Positions 18,001 through 28,192 of a DNA stretch of 64,000 nt are shown piece by piece. This DNA comes from an uncultured Planktomarina sp. (GTDB lineage: Bacteria; Pseudomonadota; Alphaproteobacteria; Rhodobacterales; Rhodobacteraceae). The first letter of the stretch is position 1, and the number at the start of each line of letters is the position of its first letter. Below the pieces are notes generated by a model that ran no database searches, was not told the DNA's origin, and saw only the letters and a program-made list of their open reading frames with translations. Where the stretch lies: assembly GCA_905182425.1 (NCBI GenBank), contig CAJJBP010000013.1, positions 39,650-103,649 on the forward strand, in the 5' to 3' direction. The translations under genes and the position numbers were made by a program.

Positions 18001-21000
18001 TTAGCCCTGTAATGCTTTGACTCCGATATCCCCTTCAGAATGTGCTTTTATCGCGAAGGCGGCTGCATGACTGGCAGCGAGGGTTGTGTAATAGGGTACC
18101 TTATCCATCAATGCGGAGTTGCGCATGCCACGGCTATCTTCAATAGCCTGAGATCCTTCGGTTGTATTGAGGATCAGATCGATGCCACCGTCTTTGATTT
18201 GGTCCACAATATTGGGTCGGCCTTCATAGACCTTATTTACCACAGCACTTTCTATGCCTGCCTCTGCAAGGTATTTGGCTGTGCCGCGGGTAGCGGTTAA
18301 ATTGAAACCCATGTCTCGCAAGCATTTTGCTGCTTCTAAAAGCTTTACGCCTTTATCATCTTCCTTAATCGACAAGAAGACCGTGCCAGACGTGGGTAGT
18401 GTTGTACCCGCGCCAAGCTGAGCTTTATAAAAAGCGCGGTGGAACTTACTGTCGAATCCCATCACCTCGCCGGTTGAGCGCATTTCTGGGCCAAGCAGGG
18501 TATCAACACCTGGGAACCGTGCGAATGGAAGAACAGCCTCTTTTACAGCGAATCCTTTGATAGTGGACGGATCAATAAGGTCAAAATTATTTAAAGGCTC
18601 ACCCGCCATAATCCGAGCCGCGATGCTGGCAATTGGGCTGCGGACGGCTTTTGCGACAAACGGAACTGTCCGACTGGCGCGAGGGTTAACCTCGATAAGG
18701 TAGATGTCCTGATCCTTAATTGCAAATTGGATGTTCATAAGACCCACAACATTTAAAGCGAGAGCCAAAGCTTCAGTTTGTTTTTTGAGCTCATCAATGA
18801 CTTCGTCTGACAATGAATACGGAGGCAATGAGCAAGCACTATCACCAGAGTGAACTCCGGCTTCTTCAATGTGCTGCATGATGCCAGCGATATGAACATT
18901 TTTACCGTCACATAGTGCATCCACATCAATTTCTATGGCGCCAGACAGATAACTATCAAGTAAAACAGGACTGTCACCGGAAACGACAACCGCTTCTGAT
19001 ATATAGCGTTCCAAATTGGTTTGATCACGCACGATTTCCATCGCTCGCCCACCCAAAACGTACGAGGGGCGAATAACCAAAGGAAAGCCAATCTTTGAAG
19101 CAATCTCAAAAGCTTCAGCATCTGATCGTGCAATGCCGTTAGTTGGTTGCTTGAGATCAAGCTTAGTTACTAGATCTTGAAACCTTTCTCGATCCTCTGC
19201 CAAATCGATAGCATCCGGACTTGTGCCTAAAATCGGAATACCCGCTTCTTCAAGTGCTTTTGCCAATTTCAAAGGAGTTTGACCTCCAAATTGAACAATA
19301 ACTCCGTGCAACGTACCATTCTCTTGCTCAACGCGCAGGATTTCCATCACATGCTCATAGGTAAGAGGTTCAAAATATAAACGATCTGAGGTGTCATAAT
19401 CCGTGCTAACTGTTTCTGGATTGCAGTTGATCATGATGGTTTCATAGCCCTGATCCGTCAGAGAATAACAGGCATGACAGCAGCAGTAATCAAACTCAAT
19501 ACCCTGCCCAATACGATTTGGGCCACCGCCAAGAATGACAACCTTTTTACGATCTGATGGGCGTGCTTCGCACTCTGTTGTGCCCATAGCTGGGGCTTCA
19601 TACGTAGAATACATGTATGGTGTCTGTGCTTCAAACTCAGCGGCGCAAGTGTCTATCCGCTTGAAAACAGATACTACGCCAACTGCATAGCGTGATTTAC
19701 GGACGTCGTCTTCGCTTCGACCTGTCAAGATTGCAAGCCGACCGTCGGTAAAGCCCATCATTTTGAGGCGACGCAAACCTAGCTCATCTTGTGGCAGCCC
19801 ATTAGTTCTCACAAACCCTTCAGCATCAATAATTTCTCGAATACGCGCAAGAAACCAAGGGTCAAAACTTGTAATATCAAACAGTTCATCATCCGAAAAT
19901 CCGAAACGCATTGCGTGAGCAATAACGCGAATGCGATCGGGAGATTGGATAGCCAATTCTCGTGTGAGCGCCTTGTCGATGACATGTTGGGATTCTGAAT
20001 TAGCGCCGACCAAAATACTGTTCTTTAGAACAATTTGGTCGTCTGGCGGCATATCGTTGATTGTGACTTCGTCAAAGCCTGTAAGGCCCGTTTCCATGGA
20101 TGCCAAAGCTTTTTGTACAGATTCGTGGAATGTTCGACCAATGGCCATAGCCTCACCCACGGATTTCATTGCAGTTGAAAGCACGGCTTCCGAGCCAGGG
20201 AATTTCTCAAATGCAAAACGGGGAATCTTTGTAACAATATAGTCAATTGAAGGCTCAAAGCTTGCAGGGGTAACTTTGGTGATATCGTTATCCAACTCAT
20301 CGAGTGTATAGCCAACGGCTAATTTTGCCGCTATTTTTGCGATTGGAAATCCTGTCGCTTTTGAAGCCAAGGCGGATGAGCGAGACACCCTTGGGTTCAT
20401 TTCAATGACAACCATGCGACCATCTTTGGGATTAACCGCCCATTGAACATTTGAGCCACCAGTTTCAACACCAATTTCGCGCAGGACAGCGATGCTAGCA
20501 TTTCGCATGATTTGATATTCTTTATCAGTGAGGGTCAGGGCTGGCGCCACAGTGATGCTATCCCCTGTGTGAACGCCCATCGGGTCAATGTTCTCGATAG
20601 CACATACGATGATGGCATTATCCGCCTCGTCACGAACAACTTCCATTTCGAATTCTTTCCAGCCGAGCAAGCTCTCATCAATGAGAATTTGATTCACTGG
20701 TGAGGCATCAAGGCCAGTCTTGCAGAAGTGCTCATAATCTTCACGATTATATGCTACACCGCCTCCTGTACCACCCAGAGTAAACGCAGGACGTATAATT
20801 GCAGGAAGACCAATACCTTCCAGGGCATCCATGCATTCTTCCATTGTTTCTGCAATCGCCGCCCGTGGATTTTCTAATCCTAAGCGGTCCATAGCCTCAC
20901 GGAACAATTTGCGATCTTCAGCCATTTCGATGGCTGGGCGCTTGGCGCCAATCATCTCGACGCCAAATTTTTTAAGAATGCCCATCTCATCTAGTGCTAG

Positions 21001-21297
21001 TGAGGTGTTCAATCCGGTCTGTCCCCCCATCGTCGGCAAAAGTGCATCAGGGCGTTCAATCTCAATGATTTTAGCTACAGTTTCTGGTGTGATTGGCTCG
21101 ATGTATGTGGCATCAGCCATATCAGGGTCTGTCATGATCGTTGCTGGATTGGAGTTCACTAAGATAACTCTGTAGCCTTCTTCGCGAAGTGCCTTACAAG
21201 CTTGTGCTCCGGAGTAGTCGAACTCACACGCTTGGCCAATGATAATTGGTCCGGCTCCAATGATCATGATCGAATTAATGTCTGTTCTCTTTGGCAT
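18001..21297 (-). CDS. carB: Carbamoyl-phosphate synthase large subunit
   Basis: Makes carbamoyl phosphate from bicarbonate, ammonia (from CarA) and two ATP, for arginine and pyrimidine synthesis. The protein of 1098 aa has the expected duplicated ATP-grasp halves, seen as the repeated motifs [10 protein letters not shown] and [10 protein letters not shown], and a C-terminal methylglyoxal-synthase-like regulatory domain. I take the ATG at 21297 (MPKRTDI), with GAGGA about 8 bases upstream, rather than the open frame from 21324, because the family begins there. carA is not in the window. The gene is alone on this strand with tdk downstream. Confidence 0.96.
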   Translation of the reverse strand: MPKRTDINSIMIIGAGPIIIGQACEFDYSGAQACKALREEGYRVILVNSNPATIMTDPDMADATYIEPITPETVAKIIEIERPDALLPTMGGQTGLNTSLALDEMGILKKFGVEMIGAKRPAIEMAEDRKLFREAMDRLGLENPRAAIAETMEECMDALEGIGLPAIIRPAFTLGGTGGGVAYNREDYEHFCKTGLDASPVNQILIDESLLGWKEFEMEVVRDEADNAIIVCAIENIDPMGVHTGDSITVAPALTLTDKEYQIMRNASIAVLREIGVETGGSNVQWAVNPKDGRMVVIEMNPRVSRSSALASKATGFPIAKIAAKLAVGYTLDELDNDITKVTPASFEPSIDYIVTKIPRFAFEKFPGSEAVLSTAMKSVGEAMAIGRTFHESVQKALASMETGLTGFDEVTINDMPPDDQIVLKNSILVGANSESQHVIDKALTRELAIQSPDRIRVIAHAMRFGFSDDELFDITSFDPWFLARIREIIDAEGFVRTNGLPQDELGLRRLKMMGFTDGRLAILTGRSEDDVRKSRYAVGVVSVFKRIDTCAAEFEAQTPYMYSTYEAPAMGTTECEARPSDRKKVVILGGGPNRIGQGIEFDYCCCHACYSLTDQGYETIMINCNPETVSTDYDTSDRLYFEPLTYEHVMEILRVEQENGTLHGVIVQFGGQTPLKLAKALEEAGIPILGTSPDAIDLAEDRERFQDLVTKLDLKQPTNGIARSDAEAFEIASKIGFPLVIRPSYVLGGRAMEIVRDQTNLERYISEAVVVSGDSPVLLDSYLSGAIEIDVDALCDGKNVHIAGIMQHIEEAGVHSGDSACSLPPYSLSDEVIDELKKQTEALALALNVVGLMNIQFAIKDQDIYLIEVNPRASRTVPFVAKAVRSPIASIAARIMAGEPLNNFDLIDPSTIKGFAVKEAVLPFARFPGVDTLLGPEMRSTGEVMGFDSKFHRAFYKAQLGAGTTLPTSGTVFLSIKEDDKGVKLLEAAKCLRDMGFNLTATRGTAKYLAEAGIESAVVNKVYEGRPNIVDQIKDGGIDLILNTTEGSQAIEDSRGMRNSALMDKVPYYTTLAASHAAAFAIKAHSEGDIGVKALQG

Positions 21298-21653
21298 CAC
21301 TATGTCCTCATAGTAGGCGTGCAAATTGGCCTGCCTTATAGATATCAGGGGGTCAGGTGCAAGGGTATTTAGGTATATCTAGCTGGTTTTTATCTTCTTT
21401 AATGCGCCAAGTTAAGCTCTGGAGCTTTCAAAATTTGGTGATGCTTAAAATCAGCTCACTTTTTAGCTCATCTTTCTAGTCAGCTTGTGTTGTATCATGA
21501 TAAATGTGGTCAAAAGTAATCTGTAAAAAAATCTGTGTTTCTTGCGTATCCAATACTATTTTTTATTTCTGTTTCAGCTGTAAAATGGCAGATTGCCTTG
21601 ACTTTATGTTCGTGCCGGGCTGTATCAGCGCGACTGCTTGAAGGAGCCTGACC
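21298..21653. other. Divergent intergenic region carB/aspS
   Basis: About 355 AT-rich bases with no supported gene. It must carry the opposed promoters for carB and aspS; the possible aspS promoter is listed separately. No riboswitch-like or strong hairpin structure was recognised. Confidence 0.6.
21598..21626 (+). promoter_or_regulatory. Possible aspS promoter
   Basis: CTTGACT, with the -35 box at 21598-21603, is a strong alphaproteobacterial -35 sequence. The region 17-19 bases on (TGTATCAG) gives only a partial -10 match. It would place the RNA start about 25 bases before the aspS ATG. Confidence 0.35.
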
Positions 21654-23429
21654 ATGCACGCCTATCGTAGCCACACTTGTGCCGATCTTACTAAAGCTAA
21701 CGTTGGAGAAGCAATTCGTCTCTCTGGCTGGGTTCACCGAGTTCGTGATCATGGTGGCATCTTGTTTATAGATTTGCGCGACCACTACGGAATGACTCAG
21801 GTGCTTTGTGATCCGGATAGTCCAGTTTTCGCCGAAATCGAAAAAGTGCGCAGCGAATGGTGTATCCGAATTGATGGCACAGTGAAAGCGCGTGATGAAG
21901 GTCTGATAAATCCTAAAATTCCAACGGGTGAAATTGAGGTTTTTATCCGTGATATGGAAGTTCTGGGCGCCTCAGAAGAATTGCCTTTGATGGTATTTGG
22001 CGAGCAGGAATATCCTGAAGAGACACGTTTGAAATACCGTTATCTGGATTTGCGCCGTGAAAAGTTGCAGAATAATATGAAGATGCGGTCTGATGTTGTT
22101 GCTTCGATGCGAAAACGCATGTGGGACAAAGGTTTCCGTGAGTTTCAAACCCCAATCATCACAGCTTCAAGCCCTGAAGGCGCGCGGGATTTTCTAGTGC
22201 CGTCCCGGCTTCACCCGGGTAAGTTCTATGCCCTACCGCAGGCCCCTCAGCAATTTAAACAGCTGATCATGGTTTCTGGTTATGATAAATACTTTCAGAT
22301 AGCACCGTGTTTTCGTGATGAAGACCCTCGTGCTGATCGCTCACCGACTGATTTTTACCAGCTGGACCTTGAGATGTCTTTCGTTGAACAGCAGGATATA
22401 TTTGATACAATCCAACCTGTTATTGTGGGTGTATTTGAGGAGTTTGGCGGCGGCCGTAAAGTCGACAAAACTTGGGAGCAAATTAGTTACCGTGACGCGG
22501 CACTTTGGTATGGTAGCGATAAACCAGATTTGCGTAACCCGATTAAAATGCAGGTTGTTTCTGATCACTTCAGTGGTTCTGGTTTTGCTATTTTTGCGAA
22601 ACTTTTGGAACAAAAAGGTACAGAAATTCGTGCGATTCCAGCGCAAACTGGTGGCAGTCGAAAATTTTGTGATCGGATGAACGCATTTGCGCAAAAGGAA
22701 GGTCTGCCTGGAATGGGGTACATCTTCTGGCGCGATCAAGGCGAAGGCATGGAGGCCGCAGGGCCTTTGGCTAAGAACATTGGGCCTGAGCGCACAGAGG
22801 CAATTAGGCAGCAATTAGGCTTGGGTGTTGGCGATGCTGCATTCTTCCTGGGCGGAAAGCCAAAAGTATTTGAAGCTGTGGCTGGGCGTGCGCGCAACGA
22901 AATAGGCGATGAGCTAGGGCTAACTGATAAAGACCGTTTTGCATTTGCATGGATTGTAGATTTCCCAATTTATGAGAAAGATGCTGAAACAGGCAAAGTA
23001 GACTTTGAGCATAACCCGTTTTCCATGCCACAAGGTGGAATGGAAGCACTTCACGGAGATCCCTTAAAAGTGCTGGGATATCAATATGATTTGGCTTGTA
23101 ATGGTTATGAATTGGTCAGTGGTGCGATCCGAAATCACCGGCCTGAGATTATGTTTAAGGCTTTTGAAATTGCGGGTTACGGTAAAGAAGAAGTTGAAAA
23201 GCGGTTTGGTGGCATGGTTAATGCGTTCCAATATGGTGCTCCGCCTCACGGGGGGTGTGCCGCTGGTATTGACCGGATCGTTATGCTGTTAGCAGATGAA
23301 GCAAACATCCGCGAAGTGATTATGTTTCCAATGAACCAACGTGGCGAAGATTTGATGATGTCCGCGCCCTCGGAACCAATGAATGAACAGCTGCGCGAGT
23401 TGTCTTTGCGGGTCATTGAACCTGACTAA
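21654..23429 (+). CDS. aspS: Aspartyl-tRNA synthetase
   Basis: A class II aminoacyl-tRNA synthetase of 591 aa that charges tRNA-Asp (in many alphaproteobacteria also tRNA-Asn). The N-terminus has the OB-fold anticodon domain ([12 protein letters not shown] near residue 24), followed by the class II core with motif 2 ([12 protein letters not shown]), the bacterial GAD insert, and motif 3 ending [12 protein letters not shown] near the C-terminus. AAGGAGCC lies 8 bases before the ATG. It stands alone, opposite to carB. Confidence 0.97.
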   Translation: MHAYRSHTCADLTKANVGEAIRLSGWVHRVRDHGGILFIDLRDHYGMTQVLCDPDSPVFAEIEKVRSEWCIRIDGTVKARDEGLINPKIPTGEIEVFIRDMEVLGASEELPLMVFGEQEYPEETRLKYRYLDLRREKLQNNMKMRSDVVASMRKRMWDKGFREFQTPIITASSPEGARDFLVPSRLHPGKFYALPQAPQQFKQLIMVSGYDKYFQIAPCFRDEDPRADRSPTDFYQLDLEMSFVEQQDIFDTIQPVIVGVFEEFGGGRKVDKTWEQISYRDAALWYGSDKPDLRNPIKMQVVSDHFSGSGFAIFAKLLEQKGTEIRAIPAQTGGSRKFCDRMNAFAQKEGLPGMGYIFWRDQGEGMEAAGPLAKNIGPERTEAIRQQLGLGVGDAAFFLGGKPKVFEAVAGRARNEIGDELGLTDKDRFAFAWIVDFPIYEKDAETGKVDFEHNPFSMPQGGMEALHGDPLKVLGYQYDLACNGYELVSGAIRNHRPEIMFKAFEIAGYGKEEVEKRFGGMVNAFQYGAPPHGGCAAGIDRIVMLLADEANIREVIMFPMNQRGEDLMMSAPSEPMNEQLRELSLRVIEPD

Positions 23430-23687
23430 ATATATTTTATACTGATGCCTTGTGAGTAGAATAGTGTTGTGGGTCACTATGGGGAGATGTTGTCTGCTTT
23501 TCAGTGATCTAAATAAACTACACTTCAACTTATGCTTGAGCGACGCATACCAACGGCATAGTTGTGCACCCGCCCCTATTCGGATTTAAGGTTATAATAA
23601 TTTTGCAAGAGAGGCTCAAAAAGCGGCTTTAACCCCCTTGCGTTGGTTGTCTGGTGGCGCCTAAAGCAAAGAAATTTGGAGAAAAGT

Positions 23688-24095
23688 ATGATCGGTCGAC
23701 TGAACCATGTAGCGATTGCCGTGCCCGATTTGGACGCTGCGTCTGCGCAATACGCAAATACACTCGGTGCCAAAGTTGGCTTAGCAAAAGACGAGCCTGA
23801 TCATGGTGTGACAGTCGTTTTTATCGAATTGCCCAATACGAAAATAGAACTCTTATTTCCGTTGGGTGAAGATTCCCCAATCCAAAATTTCCTGGATAAA
23901 AATCCTTCAGGGGGCATTCACCATATGTGTTATGAAGTTGATGATATCCTTGCTGCACGAGATCAGCTTCAGGTACAAGGAGCTCGAGTTTTAGGAAGTG
24001 GTGAGCCAAAAATTGGAGCCCACGGTAAACCTGTGCTATTTCTCCACCCCAAAGACTTTAACGGATGTTTAATCGAGCTAGAACAATCTAAATAG
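23688..24095 (+). CDS. mce: Methylmalonyl-CoA epimerase
   Basis: A 135-aa VOC-fold enzyme that interconverts the (S) and (R) forms of methylmalonyl-CoA in the propionate-to-succinyl-CoA route. It starts GRLNHVAIAVPDL and has metal-ligand pattern residues H, H (GGIHHMCYEV) and a C-terminal glutamate (CLIELEQ). I chose the ATG at 23688, which gives the usual family length and follows TTGGAGAAA, over the longer open frame from 23643. The DUF1467 gene follows after 19 bases. MeaB (38.4 kb) and PrpE (46.3 kb) of the same pathway are elsewhere in the window. Confidence 0.92.
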   Translation: MIGRLNHVAIAVPDLDAASAQYANTLGAKVGLAKDEPDHGVTVVFIELPNTKIELLFPLGEDSPIQNFLDKNPSGGIHHMCYEVDDILAARDQLQVQGARVLGSGEPKIGAHGKPVLFLHPKDFNGCLIELEQSK

Positions 24096-24114
24096 AACTC
24101 AAGGAAAATTTTTA

Positions 24115-24408
24115 ATGGGTATTACATCTGCCATCGTTCTCTACGCCGTCATATGGTTTCTGACCCTGTTAGTCGTGCTACCGTTGCGCCTCCAAACGCA
24201 AGGCGATTTAGGTAAAGTGGTTCCAGGCACCCATGCGGGTAGCCCAGAAAACCCACAAATGAAGAAACGCTTTTTAGTTACGACGGTTTTTGCAGCTTTT
24301 GTATGGGTCATCGTCGCAGGAAGCATTGTGAGTGGCATTTTTACTGTGCGTGATTTTGATTGGTTTAATCGGATGGCAACGCCTGAAGTCTCTCAAACTG
24401 GTGGATAA
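24115..24408 (+). CDS. DUF1467 family membrane protein
   Basis: A 97-aa small membrane protein with two hydrophobic segments (residues about 5-22 and 52-74) and the conserved PLRLQTQGD and VPGTHAGSPENP motifs between them. This matches the alphaproteobacterial DUF1467 family, often found right after methylmalonyl-CoA epimerase as here, 19 bases downstream. The function is unknown; conserved linkage suggests co-expression rather than a proven role. Confidence 0.85.
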   Translation: MGITSAIVLYAVIWFLTLLVVLPLRLQTQGDLGKVVPGTHAGSPENPQMKKRFLVTTVFAAFVWVIVAGSIVSGIFTVRDFDWFNRMATPEVSQTGG

Positions 24409-24521
24409 ATTTGTTAAGTGTAAAGTAGAGATCAGTCTCTCAACAGTGGCATTGCAATCAACAATCCTACAGGGACGCTTCTGGCAATATAGTAGAGTGT
24501 TTTTTTTGAAATTTTGATAAA

Positions 24522-25088
24522 TTAATCTTTAATCCATTGTGTGAGAGCTGTCACATTAGGCCGAGGGCGATCGGGCATTTGGGCAGGGCCTGTTCCAATA
24601 TGAATAATTCCGGCTACGCTTTCATGCAGCTCCATACCCAGCCCTTCTTTTTGAAATTGCTTATTATGAGACGCCCAACCTGACAGCCAATTTGCTCCCC
24701 AACCACTGGCAAGTGCTGCGTTCAGCAATGATAAACATACCGCTCCGGCTGAGTAAGTTTGTTCTATGACTGGAAATTTTTTACACACTTTTGGGCTCTC
24801 GATAACTACTACGGCCAACGTCCCTGTTTCAAATTGATGGGCGGTTTTAACCGTATCCACAATATCAGGTCCAGCGGCTTCTGCTATGCTTCGAACAAGG
24901 ATGCTTAAACGTCTGAGTGCTGCCCGCTCAAGGACCACAAATCGCCATGGTTCCAATTTCCCATGATCAGGCGTTCTAGCAGCGACAATTAAAAGTGCTT
25001 CCAGAGCTTTTTTATCAGGCACTGGTCCTTTTAGAATTTTTGCAGGTCGCGAGCGGCGAGTTTTCAAGAATGTAAGTGCATCAGTCAT
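24522..25088 (-). CDS. Nitroreductase family protein (YdjA type)
   Basis: An FMN-dependent oxidoreductase of 188 aa with the YdjA-like pattern: RRSRPAK near the N-terminus, ARTPDHGKLEPWRF in the first third and GWGANWLSGW in the last third. These small nitroreductases reduce nitro or quinone compounds with NAD(P)H; the natural substrate is not known. I use the ATG at 25088 (MTDALTF) by family comparison; a TTG at 25139 would add 17 residues that look unrelated. No good ribosome site is seen for either. The upstream HDAC-like gene is on the same strand, about 100 bases away. Confidence 0.84.
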   Translation of the reverse strand: MTDALTFLKTRRSRPAKILKGPVPDKKALEALLIVAARTPDHGKLEPWRFVVLERAALRRLSILVRSIAEAAGPDIVDTVKTAHQFETGTLAVVVIESPKVCKKFPVIEQTYSAGAVCLSLLNAALASGWGANWLSGWASHNKQFQKEGLGMELHESVAGIIHIGTGPAQMPDRPRPNVTALTQWIKD

Positions 25089-25193
25089 GAACTGAAGTTT
25101 GGGGCATCCCAACGCGCTCCACAAGTGGGCAGGAGTCAATGTTATCGAATTTTGTTACAAATGTTGCCTATATTTAGATTTCTAAAGTAATGG

Positions 25194-26291
25194 CTACTTT
25201 GCATGAAACTCTGCAAGTTCGTCTATGTATTCGTCAAAGACAGTTTGAAAGCGTTGGGCCGGCTGCCGACGTTCAAATGTAGTCATAAATGGATCGGGCG
25301 CATCGATTAAACTATCTGCAAGAGTGGCAATCGTTGCATGGCCGCAAAACGGTACATAGACCTCTGAATAGCCGCCTTCATGCACAAGAACCAATCTATC
25401 GCCACACAGATCATGTGCTGCTTGTTTTATCGATCTAGTGAGTGCCGCAAACGTAGCGACGGTGGCCAGCATACGTGATAATGGGTCAATAGATGAGGCG
25501 TCAAAGCCGCATGCAACTACTATCAAGTCAGGTTTGAACCGATCTAGGGCAGGCCGCACTATGTTAGAAAAAACACGGAGGTAAGTTTTATGGCCCGCTC
25601 CTGGGGGAAGAGGGATATTAACATTACTATTATCAACGCCTCGCACATTGGCCGCACCTGTATCCAATGGGTAGTTATTTTCTTGATGTATTGAGAGGGT
25701 TAACGTACTGGGGTCCTCAAGAAAGATGGCCTCTGTACCGTTGCCATGATGGACATCCCAATCTAAAATTGCGACTTTCAACTCTGGCTGTATGGCTCGG
25801 GCTGCTTGGACAGCCACAGCTATATTCGCAAATAAACAAAAGCCATTGGGGAAGTCAGGCAAGCAATGGTGGCCTGGTGGACGCGATAAAGAATAGGCAT
25901 TTTTAACTCGGCCAGCCATTACATCGGTCACAGCTCGACAGGCCAAGCCCGTAGATAGGGCCGCCTGCTCGTATCCGCCATGACCAAAAGGAGTTCGGAG
26001 ACCTAGCTCGCCCCCGGCGCCTTGAGATGCATTAAAAAATGACTCTAAATAAGACTGGGGATGCACCCGCAATAGGGTTTCAGTACTGGCCGCATTGGCA
26101 CTATTATTGACGAGTGTGCGTGTTAGGCCAGTGACGTCCATTAAGTTTTTCAGGCGCCGTTTGGTTTCTGGGCTCTCAGGTATGCCCCCTGCGGCCAGTG
26201 GTTGCACTAATCCGCCAACAGGTTGTGTGAAGGCGTAGTTGCCGCCTGAAAACCAGAAACATTGCTCATCCCAATAAAAACCCGTTGTCAT
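25194..26291 (-). CDS. Histone deacetylase family protein (class II-like)
   Basis: A zinc-dependent amidohydrolase of 365 aa of the acetoin utilisation/HDAC superfamily. Diagnostic motifs are SRPPGHHCLPD (tandem active-site histidines), DWDVHHGNGTE (zinc aspartate and histidine) and CGFDASSIDPL (second zinc aspartate), and a C-terminal HEGGYSEVYVP. Bacterial members deacetylate polyamines or other acetylated amines; a polyamine link is possible but the polyamine-type importer is far away at 0-3 kb. It follows a 75-aa conserved-looking gene by 31 bases on the same strand and probably shares its transcript. Confidence 0.88.
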   Translation of the reverse strand: MTTGFYWDEQCFWFSGGNYAFTQPVGGLVQPLAAGGIPESPETKRRLKNLMDVTGLTRTLVNNSANAASTETLLRVHPQSYLESFFNASQGAGGELGLRTPFGHGGYEQAALSTGLACRAVTDVMAGRVKNAYSLSRPPGHHCLPDFPNGFCLFANIAVAVQAARAIQPELKVAILDWDVHHGNGTEAIFLEDPSTLTLSIHQENNYPLDTGAANVRGVDNSNVNIPLPPGAGHKTYLRVFSNIVRPALDRFKPDLIVVACGFDASSIDPLSRMLATVATFAALTRSIKQAAHDLCGDRLVLVHEGGYSEVYVPFCGHATIATLADSLIDAPDPFMTTFERRQPAQRFQTVFDEYIDELAEFHAK

Positions 26292-26322
26292 TTGTCTGTC
26301 CTTTTGTGGCCAAAATTCATTT

Positions 26323-26550
26323 TTATTGGCGCTGATATACGCCCTCAGGTAAGTCTAGCGCGGCCGCTAAATCCTTTGGCTGATTCATTGAGAGTTTAAT
26401 TTTGTGTAATCTGTCTCTTCCGGGGTCCCATTGTTCGAGTGTAACGCAATCGTCAAAAGTATTGATCGTCACATCTTCAAGTAGATGCGTTTCAGCATCG
26501 TCGATTAAAGTTATAGTTGTGGCCTCGAAGCCATGCTCAATACCAAACAT
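26323..26550 (-). CDS. Small protein of unknown function upstream of the HDAC-like gene
   Basis: A 75-aa acidic protein without membrane segments or a signal. I do not recognise the family. The sequence alternates short beta-like stretches (TTITLIDD, VTINTFDD, VTLEQWD), suggesting a small beta-rich fold. It lies 31 bases upstream of the HDAC-like gene on the same strand and is opposed to the M48 lipoprotein gene, so it is probably a real first gene of a two-gene unit. Confidence 0.55.
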   Translation of the reverse strand: MFGIEHGFEATTITLIDDAETHLLEDVTINTFDDCVTLEQWDPGRDRLHKIKLSMNQPKDLAAALDLPEGVYQRQ

Positions 26551-26649
26551 GTCATAACCCTATCGGGATTATGCAGTCGTGCAAGTCAAAGGACTGGCCC
26601 AGGATTGATTAGGTGATAAGATCTGATCTAGAAAAAGGAGAGCATCTGT

Positions 26650-27348
26650 ATGCGTGCGTTTGTGGGCTTGCTGTTTTTGGCTGTGGTCGGTTGTTCAGTA
26701 CAGTCCAGTAGCACTGGTGTGGCTTTAAAGACTGATCGCCCGGTTTTTACGAGTGGTGAACGTGAATCTGTGGCACAGAACTTTGCCATGGCACTAAGGC
26801 GCATGCGACCTGTTATATTGGAGACCTGCGCGCAGGCGACAAAAAAGCTCAATTGTGACTTTTATTTTGAACTTGATAGCCGATCCGGAGCGCCACCGAA
26901 CGCGTTCCAATCTATAAGGAGTGATGGACGTCCGGTGCTTGGCTTCAGTCTCGCTCTACTAATGGATATGCATAGCAAAGACGAAATGGCCTTTGTTATT
27001 GGACATGAAGCTTCGCATCATATTTTAGGACATCTTAATAGGCAGAGGAATTCTGCGAAAGGTGGGGCAGTGATATTTGGTGTGTTGGCTGCTGCATTGG
27101 GTGGATCCATAGAGTCTGTTGATGCTGCTGTAGATATGGGTGCTGCTGTTGGCGCGCGGAATTACTCCAAGGATTACGAACTGGAGGCGGATCGACTTGG
27201 GGCAAAAATGACATTTCAGGCTGGATATGATCCCGTCTTGGGTGCTGCTTATTTTACTCGCATTGCGGACCCTGGGAATAAATTTCTAGGAACGCATCCG
27301 CCAAATAGTGCCCGGATTGCGGCAGTGCGTGCAGCGGTGGGCAAATGA
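26650..27348 (+). CDS. M48 family metalloprotease, lipoprotein
   Basis: A 232-aa zinc protease anchored in an envelope membrane. The N-terminus is a lipoprotein signal with lipobox VVGC (Cys15). The zinc site is HEASH at 119-123, and the third ligand region YELEADRLG near 176-184 is intact. The protein resembles the short BepA/LoiP-like peptidases that degrade misfolded outer-membrane proteins; the exact substrate is unknown. AAAAAGGAGAG lies before the ATG. Its last four bases overlap the start of dgkA (ATGA). Confidence 0.86.
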   Translation: MRAFVGLLFLAVVGCSVQSSSTGVALKTDRPVFTSGERESVAQNFAMALRRMRPVILETCAQATKKLNCDFYFELDSRSGAPPNAFQSIRSDGRPVLGFSLALLMDMHSKDEMAFVIGHEASHHILGHLNRQRNSAKGGAVIFGVLAAALGGSIESVDAAVDMGAAVGARNYSKDYELEADRLGAKMTFQAGYDPVLGAAYFTRIADPGNKFLGTHPPNSARIAAVRAAVGK

Positions 27349-27689
27349 AGCGAATTTTGATAGGAGAATGCCGTCGATTTTGTGGACGCCGTCTATTTTC
27401 AGCTGCTGGGTTGATTTTGGCCCGGCATGAGGAGAATTCCTTCCAATTTTGGTTTTACATGGATTTAGCGTCTTCTGGATTGGCGCTGTGGTTACCTATT
27501 GATATGATCCTGCGTGTGATAATCTTATGTCTTGGCATTTTGGTCCTTGCAGCTGAATGCTCCAACACGGCCATTAAGTGGGTAGTGGATTACCGATCCT
27601 CTAAACTACACCCTCTAGGGAAGGCCGCTATTGGCGCAGGCAGTGCTGGAGTAGCTTTAACTGCGTTATCTACGGGTGTGGGGTTTTGA
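27345..27689 (+). CDS. dgkA: Diacylglycerol kinase, DgkA type
   Basis: A small integral membrane kinase, 114 aa, recycling diacylglycerol to phosphatidic acid. Family marks are HEENSFQFWFYMDL (E. coli Glu28-like region), LAAECSNTAIKWVVD (the conserved E-x2-N-[ST]-A-I pattern) and GKAAIGAGSAGVAL in the last helix. Three hydrophobic segments are evident. It overlaps the M48 gene by four bases, so the two are translationally coupled. Sequence similarity to E. coli DgkA is partial (for example AECSNTA versus the usual VEILNSA), so it is a diverged member. Confidence 0.8.
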   Translation: MKRILIGECRRFCGRRLFSAAGLILARHEENSFQFWFYMDLASSGLALWLPIDMILRVIILCLGILVLAAECSNTAIKWVVDYRSSKLHPLGKAAIGAGSAGVALTALSTGVGF

Positions 27690-27704
27690 AGTGGTAGATC
27701 TTGT

Positions 27705-28052
27705 TTGAAACAACTTGGTATAATTCTCAGTGATCGTGGTTCAAAATATGCGGTGTCGGGCTGTGCTGTCACTGACCGACACTCCATTTATGCAGCGTTG
27801 AAGGAGTTAAAAAGGGACAAGAAATACGCAAAGGCCACACATAATATCTGGGGCGCACTTTTGAACGGAATACCGTTAAAATCAGATGATGGGGAAAGTG
27901 GTGCAGGCATGGTGATCTTGCGGATGTTGGAACGCGCTAAGCGACAAAACGAATTAATTATCGTGACCCGCTGGTATGGTGGTAAACACCTTGGAGGTGA
28001 TAGATTTAGGCATGTTCAAGATGCGACAAGGATGTATTTAGAAAGGGAATAA
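27705..28052 (+). CDS. IMPACT/YigZ family protein, short form
   Basis: A 115-aa protein matching the IMPACT/UPF0029 domain: AKATHNIWGALL near residue 42, SDDGESGAG near 60 and VTRWYGGKHLGGDR near 86. The family in E. coli (YigZ) is about 200 aa with a second C-terminal domain that is absent here, as in the IMPACT-only forms. The only possible start in frame after the dgkA stop is a TTG at 27705 with a weak ribosome site (GTGGTAG), so expression may be low or the true start lost. Role unknown; the eukaryotic relatives modulate translation control. Confidence 0.72.
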   Translation: MKQLGIILSDRGSKYAVSGCAVTDRHSIYAALKELKRDKKYAKATHNIWGALLNGIPLKSDDGESGAGMVILRMLERAKRQNELIIVTRWYGGKHLGGDRFRHVQDATRMYLERE

Positions 28053-28192
28053 TTTTCTTATAATCAACCATATAAATCACGCAAATAATTAATATTGTAA
28101 ATCTTAAAAACATCATTTTCTGGAGCGATAAAAACGTGATATTCTTTTGAGAATGTCGTAAATAACGCACCTAGTTCTTAACAGACTGGCGG

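Noticed and set aside
24427..24440. Hairpin AGAGA-TCAG-TCTCT after the DUF1467 gene as a terminator
   Set aside because: The stem is short and the nearest T-run is about 60 bases away; left as chance.
24522..25139. TTG start for the nitroreductase
   Set aside because: The added 17 residues do not resemble the family N-terminus and no ribosome site is present.
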